Assembly (NCBI GenBank): GCA_026168455.1
Contig: CM047426.1
Coordinates: forward strand, 48,431,589 to 48,495,588
Direction of reading: 5' to 3'
From: Theocolax elegans
Taxonomy: Eukaryota > Arthropoda > Insecta > Hymenoptera > Cerocephalidae
DNA: 64,000 nucleotides
The notes below the pieces were generated by a model. That model was given only the letters and a program-made list of their open reading frames with translations. It did not search any database and was not told the DNA's origin. Shown here one piece after another: positions 9,377 through 19,335 of the stretch. Positions within the stretch are counted from its first letter, which is position 1. Each line of letters begins with the position of its first letter. The position numbers and the translations under genes are program-made.

Positions 9377-12136
9377 CGAGTATATAAATATCTGCATATT
9401 GCATTTTTGAATTTGATTAGCTCTCGTAAAATGGAAAGAGGTTAGTATTTCAGGCGTCAACAGCCGCCCTAAACCGTCTTCTTTCATAATCCTTTCCATT
9501 AATCTCTAAACGTTCAGCTACCCTTTTCCCTCTTTTGAAATATGTTCGAACTAGACCGATAACATTGTTCAGTAACATCTTGAAGCTCTTTTCGAGCGGA
9601 TTGTGCATTACGTCTATTCCGAGAGAAGAAAGTGTTAAATTTTCGTATCTATCTCTTGATAAGTGTTCTTAATTATCTCATTTATTAGGGGCAATTGACA
9701 TAATTTTTCTCACACCTCTCCTTCATAAACTGCATGCAGGTTGCTCAAAATCGGTTTTAAAGACTCGTCAGACTCAGATATTAATATTATATATTATTTT
9801 TATAACCAAAAGAATGAATTTTTGAGAATATTACAAATGTTCGTTATATTTTAAACATTATACACAAATTATTTCGTATACTCACTCGTTACGTACGATC
9901 GTCATACGCGAGTGACTTATATATTTGTCATTCAAAAAAGTGGTTTTCCTCAAATATCTCAAAAAGTTTTCAACCGATTTGGCAGAAAATTTCATGGTAG
10001 TTTTATTATGATATAAGAAGCTTATGGTCTTATTTCTATTGAAAACGGTTTTGTTCATTATACGATACCTCGAGAGTAGTCATAATACCTATATGGAGAG
10101 ACCCAAACAAACCCCCTCCCCCACTTCCGGTACACGTGGATGTCTGGGACCCCCTAGGATTATCTCCCCGTCCAATCTTTACGCATCAGTGACCATAGAC
10201 GTCTGGTATAGGACCCCTTTTTAGAAGGGGTGTCTTATCTCCCCCTCAGATCTTTACGCCTCAGTGACCATAGACATTTCGTCTAGGACCCATTTTATTA
10301 TATTTTGCAGTGATTTAAAATTACTACATGATTGAATATTATTATATGTAACGGGGTGGGTACTGGGGATATGTAAGGCCCACGGTTAGGCCCAATCTGT
10401 CCCAACTTACCAACCTTAAGTGTGCAATCCCACGATGCTGCCGGGAATCCCTTTGATTCCCGTGCAATGCCGTTAACAACGTCAAACACTCCGTTTGACT
10501 TATATACCGTGTGTAGGGCCCTATGCCCAAAATTGCCAACTAGGATAAACACCGGAGAGGGCGGTATTCGTAGGATAGGACGTTAACCGGTAAAATACTA
10601 TCAACAATCGATATTATTCGTTAATCGGCGAGAAAGTTTTTCTCGCCGAGTCAATTTATTAAATTACCATTAAATAATAATAAATAAACAATAAATTAAC
10701 GTTACAATTTACGGGGAGTCGTACCGATGACTAACCCGAGGTCAGTGCGAAACAAGCGAGTATATAAATATCTGCATATTGCATTTTTGAATTTGATTAG
10801 CTCTCGTAAAATGGAAAGAGGTTAGTATTTCAGGCGTCAACAGCCGCCCTAAACCGTCTTCTTTCATAATCCTTTCCATTAATCTCTAAACGTTCAGCTA
10901 CCCTTTTCCCTCTTTTGAAATATGTTCGAACTAGACCGATAACATTGTTCAGTAACATCTTGAAGCTCTTTTCGAGCGGATTGTGCATTACGTCTATTCC
11001 GAGAGAAGAAAGTGTTAAATTTTCGTATCTATCTCTTGATAAGTGTTCTTAATTATCTCATTTATTAGGGGCAATTGACATAATTTTTCTCACACCTCTC
11101 CTTCATAAACTGCATGCAGGTTGCTCAAAATCGGTTTTAAAGACTCGTCAGACTCAGATATTAATATTATATATTATTTTTATAACCAAAAGAATGAATT
11201 TTTGAGAATATTACAAATGTTCGTTATATTTTAAACATTATACACAAATTATTTCGTATACTCACTCGTTACGTACGATCGTCATACGCGAGTGACTTAT
11301 ATATTTGTCATTCAAAAAAGTGGTTTTCCTCAAATATCTCAAAAAGTTTTCAACCGATTTGGCAGAAAATTTCATGGTAGTTTTATTATGATATAAGAAG
11401 CTTATGGTCTTATTTCTATTGAAAACGGTTTTGTTCATTATACGATACCTCGAGAGTAGTCATAATACCTATATGGAGAGACCCAAACAAACCCCCTCCC
11501 CCACTTCCGGTACACGTGGATGTCTGGGACCCCCTAGGATTATCTCCCCGTCCAATCTTTACGCATCAGTGACCATAGACGTCTGGTATAGGACCCCTTT
11601 TTAGAAGGGGTGTCTTATCTCCCCCTCAGATCTTTACGCCTCAGTGACCATAGACATTTCGTCTAGGACCCATTTTTATTATATTTTGCAGTGATTTAAA
11701 ATTACTACATGATTGAATATTATTATATGTAACGGGGTGGGTACTGGGGATATGTAAGGCCCACGGTTAGGCCCAATCTGTCCCAACTTACCAACCTTAA
11801 GTGTGCAATCCCACGATGCGGCCGGGAATCCCTTTGATTCCCGTGCAATGCCGTTAACAACGTCAAACACTCCGTTTGACTTATATACCGTGTGTAGGGC
11901 CCTATGCCCAAAATTGCCAACTAGGATAAACACCGGAGAGGGCGGTATTCGTAGGATAGGACGTTAACCGGTAAAATACTATCAACAATCGATATTATTC
12001 GTTAATCGGCGAGAAAGTTTTTCTCGCCGAGTCAATTTATTAAATTACCAATTAAATAATAATAAATAAACAATAAATTAACGTTAACAATTTACGGGGA
12101 GTCGTACCGATGACTAACCCGAGGTCAGTGCGAAAC
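9377..12136. repeat. 1380-bp tandem duplication (flank plus partial LTR)
   Basis: Unit 1 (about 9377-10756) and unit 2 (about 10757-12136) are almost identical, with a handful of single-base differences (for example near 10306/11686, 10437/11817 and 10668/12049). Each unit contains about 970 bp of flanking DNA and the first about 410 bp of the gypsy LTR. In unit 1 the LTR stops at about 10756 and runs directly back into the flank; in unit 2 it continues as a complete LTR. Confidence 0.92.
9935..10346 (+). repeat. Dispersed repeat family E
   Basis: It matches 36650-37150 in reverse orientation. It contains two degenerate internal subrepeats of about 80 bp (TTATCTCCCC…TTTACGC.TCAGTGACCATAGAC) and ends in ATTGAATATTATTATATA at the gypsy insertion site. 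The short open frame at 10024-10224 recurs at 11404 and 36791 only because the repeat recurs. It is probably a non-autonomous element of unknown class. Confidence 0.7.
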
Positions 12137-12850
12137 AAGTTAGTTAAAATCTGTTTAACTGTCGATTACGAGCAACCGATCCGGATATGATCGGCTGCTT
12201 AACCTGATGGCATACGTCACACCGTGTGACGTATGTATCTCCGACGGATAGAGCTTTGACGTAGAAGCTTCCTACGTCACGCGCGCCTTCTCTCGTGAAG
12301 TGGCTCCCGCGAACCACCGACCTGTCTATCCGTGCGGGTATTGTCACGAGAGGGGGGAAATGAGGAATGCTTCCTCACCTGGACCGTACCAGGAAAATCG
12401 GGACGCTAAATATTAAGTAGACACGCGGGTCTAAATGTGGTGCACCACTTACCGCTTGTCTATATATCGCGCCTCGGCGGGAAACGACTGAGCAAAGGAG
12501 AGACAGCTCGTCCTCGTGCTTATCTCTCTCTTTCACTCCAACGGTCGGGAAGGCGGCCGACTCTTGGCTTCCTTCCTTCTGCCTTTCTCGGGACCGTGCT
12601 GCTCCGCACGCCGACGTGGAGGTTGGTGGGAAGAAAAACCTCACACCCACACACAAAATGCACCAGTCTAATCACTTTTTACCGTCTTAAAGTATATTCG
12701 GCAGTTGTCAACACCTTGTTGTTGCCGATCGCGCGCGAACTCTCCCGTTACTCTCCCTTGCGCACGATTCTCGCGCGCGTTCCTTGCGCGCGCATCAATC
12801 TCGATACTCTTTTCGGTTACACACCTGATCGGTAACTCGCTTACCGTTAT
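11728..12850 (-). repeat. Gypsy 3' LTR
   Basis: It starts TGTAACGGGG and ends CTTACCGTTAT. It aligns along its full length with 21639-22750, including the ACGTCACGCGCGCCTTCTCT and CGCCTCGGCGGGAAACGACT sections. Several frames look open because of GC content but are not conserved proteins. Confidence 0.93.
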
Positions 12851-12861
12851 ACCCCCCTTCC
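12851..12861 (-). promoter_or_regulatory. Polypurine tract
   Basis: The minus strand reads GGAAGGGGGGT immediately before the 3' LTR. This is the usual plus-strand primer of LTR retroelements, and its position fixes the inner LTR border. Confidence 0.85.
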
Positions 12862-13015
12862 AGATTCCGCATGCTCTGTATGTGGACTCTGTACCGCGAG
12901 GAACAGGAAACAGGATAAATAATCAGGAGGTACACCTTATTTTTATTATAAAACTTTAATAAAAAAACAACATTATCTACATTTGGAGGGTTGGGCCGTT
13001 GTCTCCTTATGGCTT

Positions 13016-13972
13016 TCAGCCCTGCTTGATTTCGGCGTGCGCCTTGAAGCGAGGGCATTTCTTTGGGTCAATGACCCCTTTGCTCGTTCCGCTCGTGGAG
13101 GGCTGAGACTGCTGCCGCGCTTCCAGCTCAGCGGCTCTTCTTTTAGCGTCATCCGCTTTCTGCTGGAGACGCCGATGCTCTTCAGCAGCCTGCCTATAGG
13201 CTGCCTCAGCCCTCAGCCGCTGCTGGCGCTCTTCCTCGCGCTTCCTCTCTTCTGCCGCCGCCTTTTCTTTGGCCTCGCGCTGCTGAGCACGGAACGTTGC
13301 CAGGACCTCGCGCTCCTTTTTGAGGTCCTGAACTCGCTCACCCCAGGCATCCTTGGTGATGGGAGCCGTCGAATGAGCCTCGGCAAAAGCATTGAACTTT
13401 GCCAAGGCCTCTTGTTCGGCTGCCCGTAGCTGAACCCTCAGGGCTTTCATGTGCCTGAGGGCAGCCTCCGTCTCCTGCCACTCCTCTTCTTGTGTCTTGG
13501 GTCGCGCCTCCTCTGTCGCCGCAGAGGTTGCGGGTTGGGACCCGGTGGAGTGGGGATGACGGAGCTGGGGTCTGGTGTTGGCTGGTTTCGGCTCAGTCTT
13601 CCCCTGCGGACGATCCGATACCAAATTGCCCTCCTTCTTCATCCGGTCTTCCGTCGCGGTTGCTGTCTTCGGCGGAGAGGGCAGGGGTATCGTCCCTTTT
13701 GCTTGTCTCAAGCGGTTCGCAGGGGTCGCTACGTAGGCCGTGTCCTGGCCCTGACCCTCCTCCAGGACCTCTTCTATGACGACGGCGGCGATATCCTCCT
13801 GGCCACGGCGATGCTCCTCCTGGAGCTGTTGCTGCCGATGATCTACGGCAGCAACTACTGCAGACAGGACGTCCGCCGTCTGCATCTCACCGTGGCTGGC
13901 CAGGATGTCTATCATCCTGGCTAGGAGGAACTCCAGGGCTTCCTGCTCAACCTCGATGATCATCTGCAACAA
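13016..13972 (-). CDS. Gypsy third ORF, 318-aa charged coiled-coil protein
   Basis: An uninterrupted frame starts 4 nt after the pol stop. The first about 65 residues are hydrophobic/acidic and helical (EVEQEALEFLLARMIDILAS). A Pro/Thr-rich linker follows. Residues about 160-290 form a long Glu/Lys/Arg/Ala/Gln coiled coil (KEKAAAEERKREEERQQRL), and the tail is basic with SQPSTSGTSKGVI and KKCPRF. There is no signal peptide, transmembrane segment, furin site or cysteine pattern of an envelope glycoprotein. In gypsy-type elements an extra ORF at this site is usually env, and this is not one. Function is unknown; an assembly or nucleic-acid-binding accessory role is only a guess. It is open while gag and integrase are broken. 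Confidence 0.8.
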   Translation of the reverse strand: MLQMIIEVEQEALEFLLARMIDILASHGEMQTADVLSAVVAAVDHRQQQLQEEHRRGQEDIAAVVIEEVLEEGQGQDTAYVATPANRLRQAKGTIPLPSPPKTATATEDRMKKEGNLVSDRPQGKTEPKPANTRPQLRHPHSTGSQPATSAATEEARPKTQEEEWQETEAALRHMKALRVQLRAAEQEALAKFNAFAEAHSTAPITKDAWGERVQDLKKEREVLATFRAQQREAKEKAAAEERKREEERQQRLRAEAAYRQAAEEHRRLQQKADDAKRRAAELEARQQSQPSTSGTSKGVIDPKKCPRFKAHAEIKQG

Positions 13973-13975
13973 AAA

Positions 13976-14773
13976 TCACGATCTCAGGTTATGGCCCATC
14001 GTTTCAAACGATACTGTTCTTTGTTTGGATTTCGATCCACGAGGACGCCCTCGTCCTCGTCTAAGGGGAACAGTGTCTGGCTGCGCATCGAATTGCCGTG
14101 TTACTGGGGATCGGCGTCGCACGGTCGCATTCGCTTTCCGGGGACGACCACGTGGTCGTTTGGTAGCGGGGGCCCTATCTAAGGACGTACGCGACGTCTT
14201 ACGCGGTTCACACCGAGTCCCTTCGCTAGGTGACTCGCTCGCATTATACTCCGTCGCAGGGGAGGCTTCGCTCGCTACATGTGGGTCGTAGTTCACCTGT
14301 TGATCCCTCGACGGTTGAGATCTCGTAGGTTGCTCTTCATCGTTTGGTTCAGCATCATCTTCGGGAACGTATCTCTTCAGATGCTCTATATGAGATACCT
14401 CTTGGTCCCCTTGATCATCTTGTATGACGTAGGTATTCATGATTTTCCTACTGATGATCAGATATGGCCCTGTATATTTCGGAGCAAGCTTAGCCGAGAT
14501 ACCTTGTGCGCTGGACGAGAGGATCCGGTTGCGTTTCCACACCAGATCTCCTACCTCGAATTCCGCTGGCCTTCGTCGTGAGTTGAAGATTTCGGCTTGC
14601 CGGGCCTTACTGGCAGCCGACTGACGATTCGTGTTCTCGTGCAGTCTTGGCAACTGTTTGATTTTGTCGTTCCAATCCTGCAGTCTACGGAACTCAAACT
14701 GTTGCTGGGCAAGCCGGTCTTGCTTTCGACCAGCTGTACTAGGCGCCTCGGGTTGGCGACCATAGTTCAGCAT
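13976..14773 (-). pseudogene. Gypsy integrase C-terminal part and tail
   Basis: This open frame holds the last part of pol, separated from the 832-codon frame by a deletion and frameshift at about 14770. It begins LNYGRQPEAP, the strand after the integrase core. It continues with a GPY/F-type module (FEVGDLVWKRNRILSSSAQG, APKYTGPYLI, IEHLKRYVPED). The acidic then basic tail contains AT-hook-like KRPRGRPRK and RGRGRPRGSK motifs, which may bind DNA. The start codon assigned here is an internal Met and not a true start. Confidence 0.85.
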
Positions 14774-17265
14774 AGTAAGGGGTAAGGGGGTGTCGTCGAA
14801 TGATACACTCGCTTAGATTCGAGGTATTCGTCTACGAGTTTATTTTTAAACTCGGTCCCGTTGTCCGAATGAAATACTTCCGGGGTGCCGAACCGGTTAA
14901 TCACTCGTTCGTGAAGCTCGCGGACTATCGTCTTTGCGTTAGCTTTTCGTATCGGGATTGCTTCAATCCAGGGCGTGAATAAATCCTGGAATACTAGGAT
15001 GTATTCGTATCCTCGGCTAGAGCGTGGAAGCGGGCCAGTGATATCTCCTGCTACCACCTGCCATGGTCTGTCCGTTTGACGGTGACCCATTAACCCTGAA
15101 GGAGCACGTTGCTCGACCTTGCATTGCTGGCACACTTGACATCGCCTGACGTAATCCGCAAATTCTGCGTAAAACCGTGGCCAATAATAGTTTTGGGCCA
15201 GGCGGGCGAATGTCTTTTCCCTTCCGAGATGGCCAGCTGAGGGATCATCGTGACACTCTCTCAGAATAGAGTGTCGATTCTTTACGGGTACGACCAGCTT
15301 CCATGCTTGCTCATCATCCATCACTTCCTCTAACTCCTTGTCGAGGCGATAGATGTATAGATTTCCTCCAACTATTTTCCAGTCGGGGAAATCACGGGGT
15401 CTGTCGGAAACGTTCTTGATCCAGTCTAGGTACCAAGGATCTTCAGTAGTTTGAGCCCACGACATTGCTGCTACTGTAGGCTCGTTGTCTTCATACATGC
15501 GAGATAGGGCATCGGGAACGTGATGCAGAGCTCCTTTTCTGTGCTCGACGACAAAGTCATGAGCTTGAAGCTCTAAAGCCCATCTCGCTAGTCGGCTGGT
15601 TGGATTTCTCATATTACACAACCAGCGAAGACTACTGTGATCCGTTACCACTTTGAAGTGGTACCCTTCGATGTAAGGTCTGAACTTATTAATAGCCCAG
15701 ACCACGGCCAAGCATTCCCTCTCCGTAACGCTATAATTCTTCGCGGGTGCTGTGAGAATGCGACTGGCAAACTCAATGACTCTTTCCTCTCCGTCTATCT
15801 CTTGGACGAGCACGGCTCCTATGCCGGTATCGCTCGCGTCCGTGTGCAGGCTAAACAGTCCATCTGCACTGGGACGTTGAAGAACTGGAGCAGTCATGAT
15901 CAGGGCCTTCAGCTGCTGAAAGGCTTGTTCCTGTTCATCTAACCACTCGTACCCTTGGTTCTTCTTTGTGAAACGGGTAAGTGGCTCGGCAATCGTGGCG
16001 TAATCTGGCATAAAACGCCGATACCACGACGCCATGCCGAGGAATTGTCGAAGCTGTTTGAGGTTCTTGGGAGCCGGATACATCCTTATAGGCTCTGTCT
16101 TGGCTGGGTCGGGATGAATTCCATCCCTGTTGACCAGCACGCCAAGATATCTTACCTCATCTTGACAAAAGACACACTTGTCCTTATTTACTGTCAAGTT
16201 AGCTTCGGTCAGTCTTTTCAGCACCATCTCGAGATACTTCTTGTGCCCTTTAAATGTCTCGGTGACTATAATAATGTCATCGAGGTAAGAAAAGGCATTG
16301 GGCTCGAGATCAGGACCAACCACTTGGTCAATCATGCGTTGGAAGGTCGCGCCGGCGTATGCCAATCCGTATGGCATCCGCTTAAACTGATACAGTCCCA
16401 TCCCCGGGACTGTGAAAGCCGTATAAGGACGCGATTCCTTCTGGAGAGGTATTTGATGATACGCTGAGTTCATGTCCAGAGTACTAATGTACCGACATCT
16501 CTTCAGCTTGCGTAAGATATCCTGCATGAACGGGAGGGGATAAGCGTCTGGTTTCGTTAGCGCATTGACTTTCCTAAAGTCCATGCAAAACCGACGTGAT
16601 CGGTTCTCCTTGCGTACCATCACCACGGGGCTTGACCAACCGCTGTCCGAGGGCTCTATGATCTCTAAATCTAGCATCTCTCGCACCTGGGGGTGCATCT
16701 CCTCCTGGATCTTCTCCGACACCGGGTAATACTTCTGCTTTATCGGGCGAGCTGATCCCACGTCAATCGAGTGCTCGATGAGTTGGGTTCGCCCGATTTT
16801 GGGAGAAGTATTAGACAGCACTTTACTTACTAGCGCTCGCAGCTCTTCCCTTTCTGCCTCGGTTGCGTCCGCTATCCCAGCGGACGAGAGGGTGGCCATA
16901 CCCCCTATTCCAGCAACTTCGAGTTGGATCTGCTGCTTGCTGTCCTTGAGGAACAGGCGGTCGCTATCCGGATCCAATATGGCTCTGAATGCTCGTACGA
17001 AATTTACTCCTACGTAGCATTCGGCGTCAAGATTTGGTATGATCGCTACCCGTATTTCACGTGTCTCCTTCCCGACAGTGAAAGGTACGATCACATGACC
17101 GTTTAGCGGTTGGTAACTACCATCCGCCATCTTGACGCGTCCGGCGTTCGCCACAATGAGCTCCTTGCCCAATGTTGCGGCGATTTGCAGACCGCTGGGT
17201 CCCATCACGGTCGTGGAAGCTCCGGGATCGTATAAGGCTCTTATACGAAAGCCCTCAATCTCCAC
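14767..17265 (-). pseudogene. pol: Gypsy pol: protease, RT, RNase H, integrase N-part
   Basis: An 832-codon frame. The aspartic protease has a DPGAS catalytic triplet variant at residues 13-17. The RT has FCMDFRKVN at about 226-234 and the active-site FSYLDD ending at 330. RNase H has LHTDAS at about 473 and VPDALSR at about 583-589. The integrase zinc finger (His672, His679, Cys709, Cys712) and core Asp741 (AGDITGP) and Asp801 (HSDNGTEF) are intact. The frame ends 16 residues after the expected position of YHSTTPP: the segment with the third catalytic residue (Glu) is deleted, and the frame then shifts into the downstream ORF. The first Met is internal to the usual Gag-Pol reading. The product could still reverse transcribe in principle, but integrase lacks a complete DDE triad. 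Confidence 0.95.
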
Positions 17266-17456
17266 GAGAAGCTACCAACGACTCCCATCCTCTGGTTTAT
17301 AGGATGAGGTTGTTCTGCTGGCTTCTTGAGACCGTTCCTCCTTTTGAGGCCCATTTCCGCTCCTCTCTGGACCATACTCTCGGTTGGAGCATGTCTGTCC
17401 CGAACTCACCTGGGACAGCGGGGACTCAAGCTCTTGGGTCGCGGTTTTCGTCCCGG
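17266..17456 (-). other. Gag-pol junction with stops
   Basis: Between the end of the gag frame and the first pol Met, an alternative minus-strand frame (17487-17272) is open but low-complexity and charged, and it ends TAG seven bases before the pol Met. It probably represents the gag-pol linker in the pol frame, with a premature stop. Confidence 0.5.
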
Positions 17457-19321
17457 TTAACCGCTCCCTTTGGCGTTTCCCGAGCACACCGGACAGTACC
17501 TGAGGGAATACCCAATTTTCCCGCAGCCCTTGCAGGTAAGAGGCTTAGTCGGATCGAACGTCGAGCCCATTCGGTTTTTTGGCTGTTCCTTTCCTTTTTC
17601 CCTTGGTGGACTAGCACTCTTCTTCTCCTGCCGGTGTCCGAAGCTCTTATTTGGGCCATTAGGTCTGCCAGACCTCCTACTCTTCGCAGATCGGTTGGCC
17701 GGCGAGCCTTTCTTAGGAGAGCCAGACCTTGGACTTCTCCTACGGGACTGTCGGGTCGTCGACGCCAATTGGGAGACGATGGGCCGCAGCGCATCCTCCA
17801 GCATGTTTGCGATGCGGTCGACGACGTCTGGCTCGCTTGGTTTGGCTGGGCTTACCTCAGCGGCCGCTACCTTAGCCTTCGGCGAACCTTTTTTCCGCTT
17901 CGGCTTATACGCCATCTCAGGAAGCAGAGACCCTTCCTCCGTAGGTGGTGGACGATATACTTTTTCACCTTCTATCGTCTGCTCCGCTTCCGTGGCGAGG
18001 TCCAGCATTTGTTCAATTGAGCTCACTTCCGCTCTCTTGAACAGCCGTTGAAGCTGTGGTGCATGTTCCGATACAAATGATCGAGCTGCTGCGCTTCAGT
18101 CGGCGTAGGGACTATCTTTCGCATTATTGCGATAGAGCACGTCATATAGTCCCTAACCGGTTCATCGGGTCCTTGAGTCCGTGCGTTGGACTCGGCGATG
18201 ATCCTCTGCTGGAAACGTTGGCTCATTCCGTACCAACGTTTAGCCGAAGTCACGAAATCCTGCCAGGAGTGCCACTTGTGTTTCTCGTTCTGGTACCACG
18301 TGGCGGCAGTGTCTGTCAGAAGTTCCGAGAGTGACGGCAATAACTCGTCCTCTGACAGGTTGGCCAGGATCCTGCAATCCTCGATCCTGGTTAGGAAGGC
18401 GTCGATGCTCTGGCTCTTGTCGCCAGAGAACTTGACCTGCCACTTCCTAACAATGCCGCCGACGTCCCGAGGTGTCCCATTCAACCTCGATGACGTCGAG
18501 AAGCTTGGTGTTGAGAATGTCCGATCCTTGTTTGGCGAGCTGCGCGCTTGAGGAATCCTCTGGGATTCGCGCGCATTCCCCCCCTTCCAAGCTCCATCAG
18601 GCTTAGACTGAGGGGCGCTTGCGCGTTGTTGCTCGCCATTTACTTGCGCCTCACCTATCTCGCTCACATCAGGACCATAACACGTATATGTGTCCTGAAA
18701 TTGCACATGGTGAGATTGGTTGGCACCGTCCAATCTCGTGCTGTGAGCAGTTTGAGTGCGCTCGGACATCAGCTTATCTACCTTTACAGTAAGGTCATTC
18801 ACTTTTTTGATAAGCTGCACCAAGGTCTGGGAGAACGATCGAGGGATTTTAAAAATATTTCCCTCTTCTGAGACCAATGACAGCCATTCTTCCTCTCGTT
18901 CGGGTTGAGGCTCTGTGTTGGTCGCGGCTGACGTCGTTTCATCTAGCTCGACGTCATCGAAATCCTGCACCGTCCTGTGCAGTTTATCTTTAACCGCAGC
19001 GTTCTCCCGCAATACCAGATACACTTCCTGATCTGGGCTAGGTTCATCAGACTCCTCGTCTTAAAGTTCACCTAGCATCTGCAGCCACCTATTTCTCCGT
19101 TGGAGACGGCTGCGAACTGCTGTGGCTTCATCTTCCTCCTGGTTAAACTCCTGGGCCGAATAATTTCCTAATAGCCACTGGTGGAGTCGCTCGGCTTTCC
19201 TATGAACCGAGCCTGCCGATTTTAGGTTTAAGGCGTCCAGGTGTAATTCAATTTGCTCCCTGGTGAGCGTCTCGATCCATGCATCGATTTGACTATCGAC
19301 GTCTTTCTGCTGAGCGGCCAT
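17457..19321 (-). pseudogene. gag: Gypsy gag, split by one stop and one frameshift
   Basis: It starts MAAQQKDVDSQIDAWIETL at 19321. An in-frame TAA at 19061-19063 ends the first 86 codons, and the same frame continues without shift (DEESDEPSPDQE…) to about 18060. The capsid-type core (WQVKFSGDKSQSIDAFL, TWYQNEKHKWHSW, YMTCSIAIMRKIVPTP) lies at about 18460-18070. A 1-nt loss near 18058-18062 then shifts the frame to the one running 18026-17457. That part is basic (Ser/Arg/Lys-rich) and ends in a nucleocapsid knuckle, CKGCGKIGYSLRYC, in which Tyr sits where the zinc-binding His is usual. It is the structural polyprotein of the element and is now inactive. Confidence 0.9.
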
Positions 19322-19335
19322 CTTCAGTTGTAGCG

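Noticed and set aside
10024..11604. Identical 66-codon frames at 10024 and 11404, and a related one at 36791
   Set aside because: Their recurrence follows from the tandem duplication and repeat E; no protein-like composition or known motif.
13016..13972. Gypsy ORF3 as an envelope gene
   Set aside because: No signal peptide, hydrophobic membrane segment or cysteine pattern; the protein is a charged coiled coil.
12983..18551. Long + strand frames opposite the gypsy genes
   Set aside because: They are antisense shadows of the minus-strand gag, pol and ORF3, with no recognisable domains.
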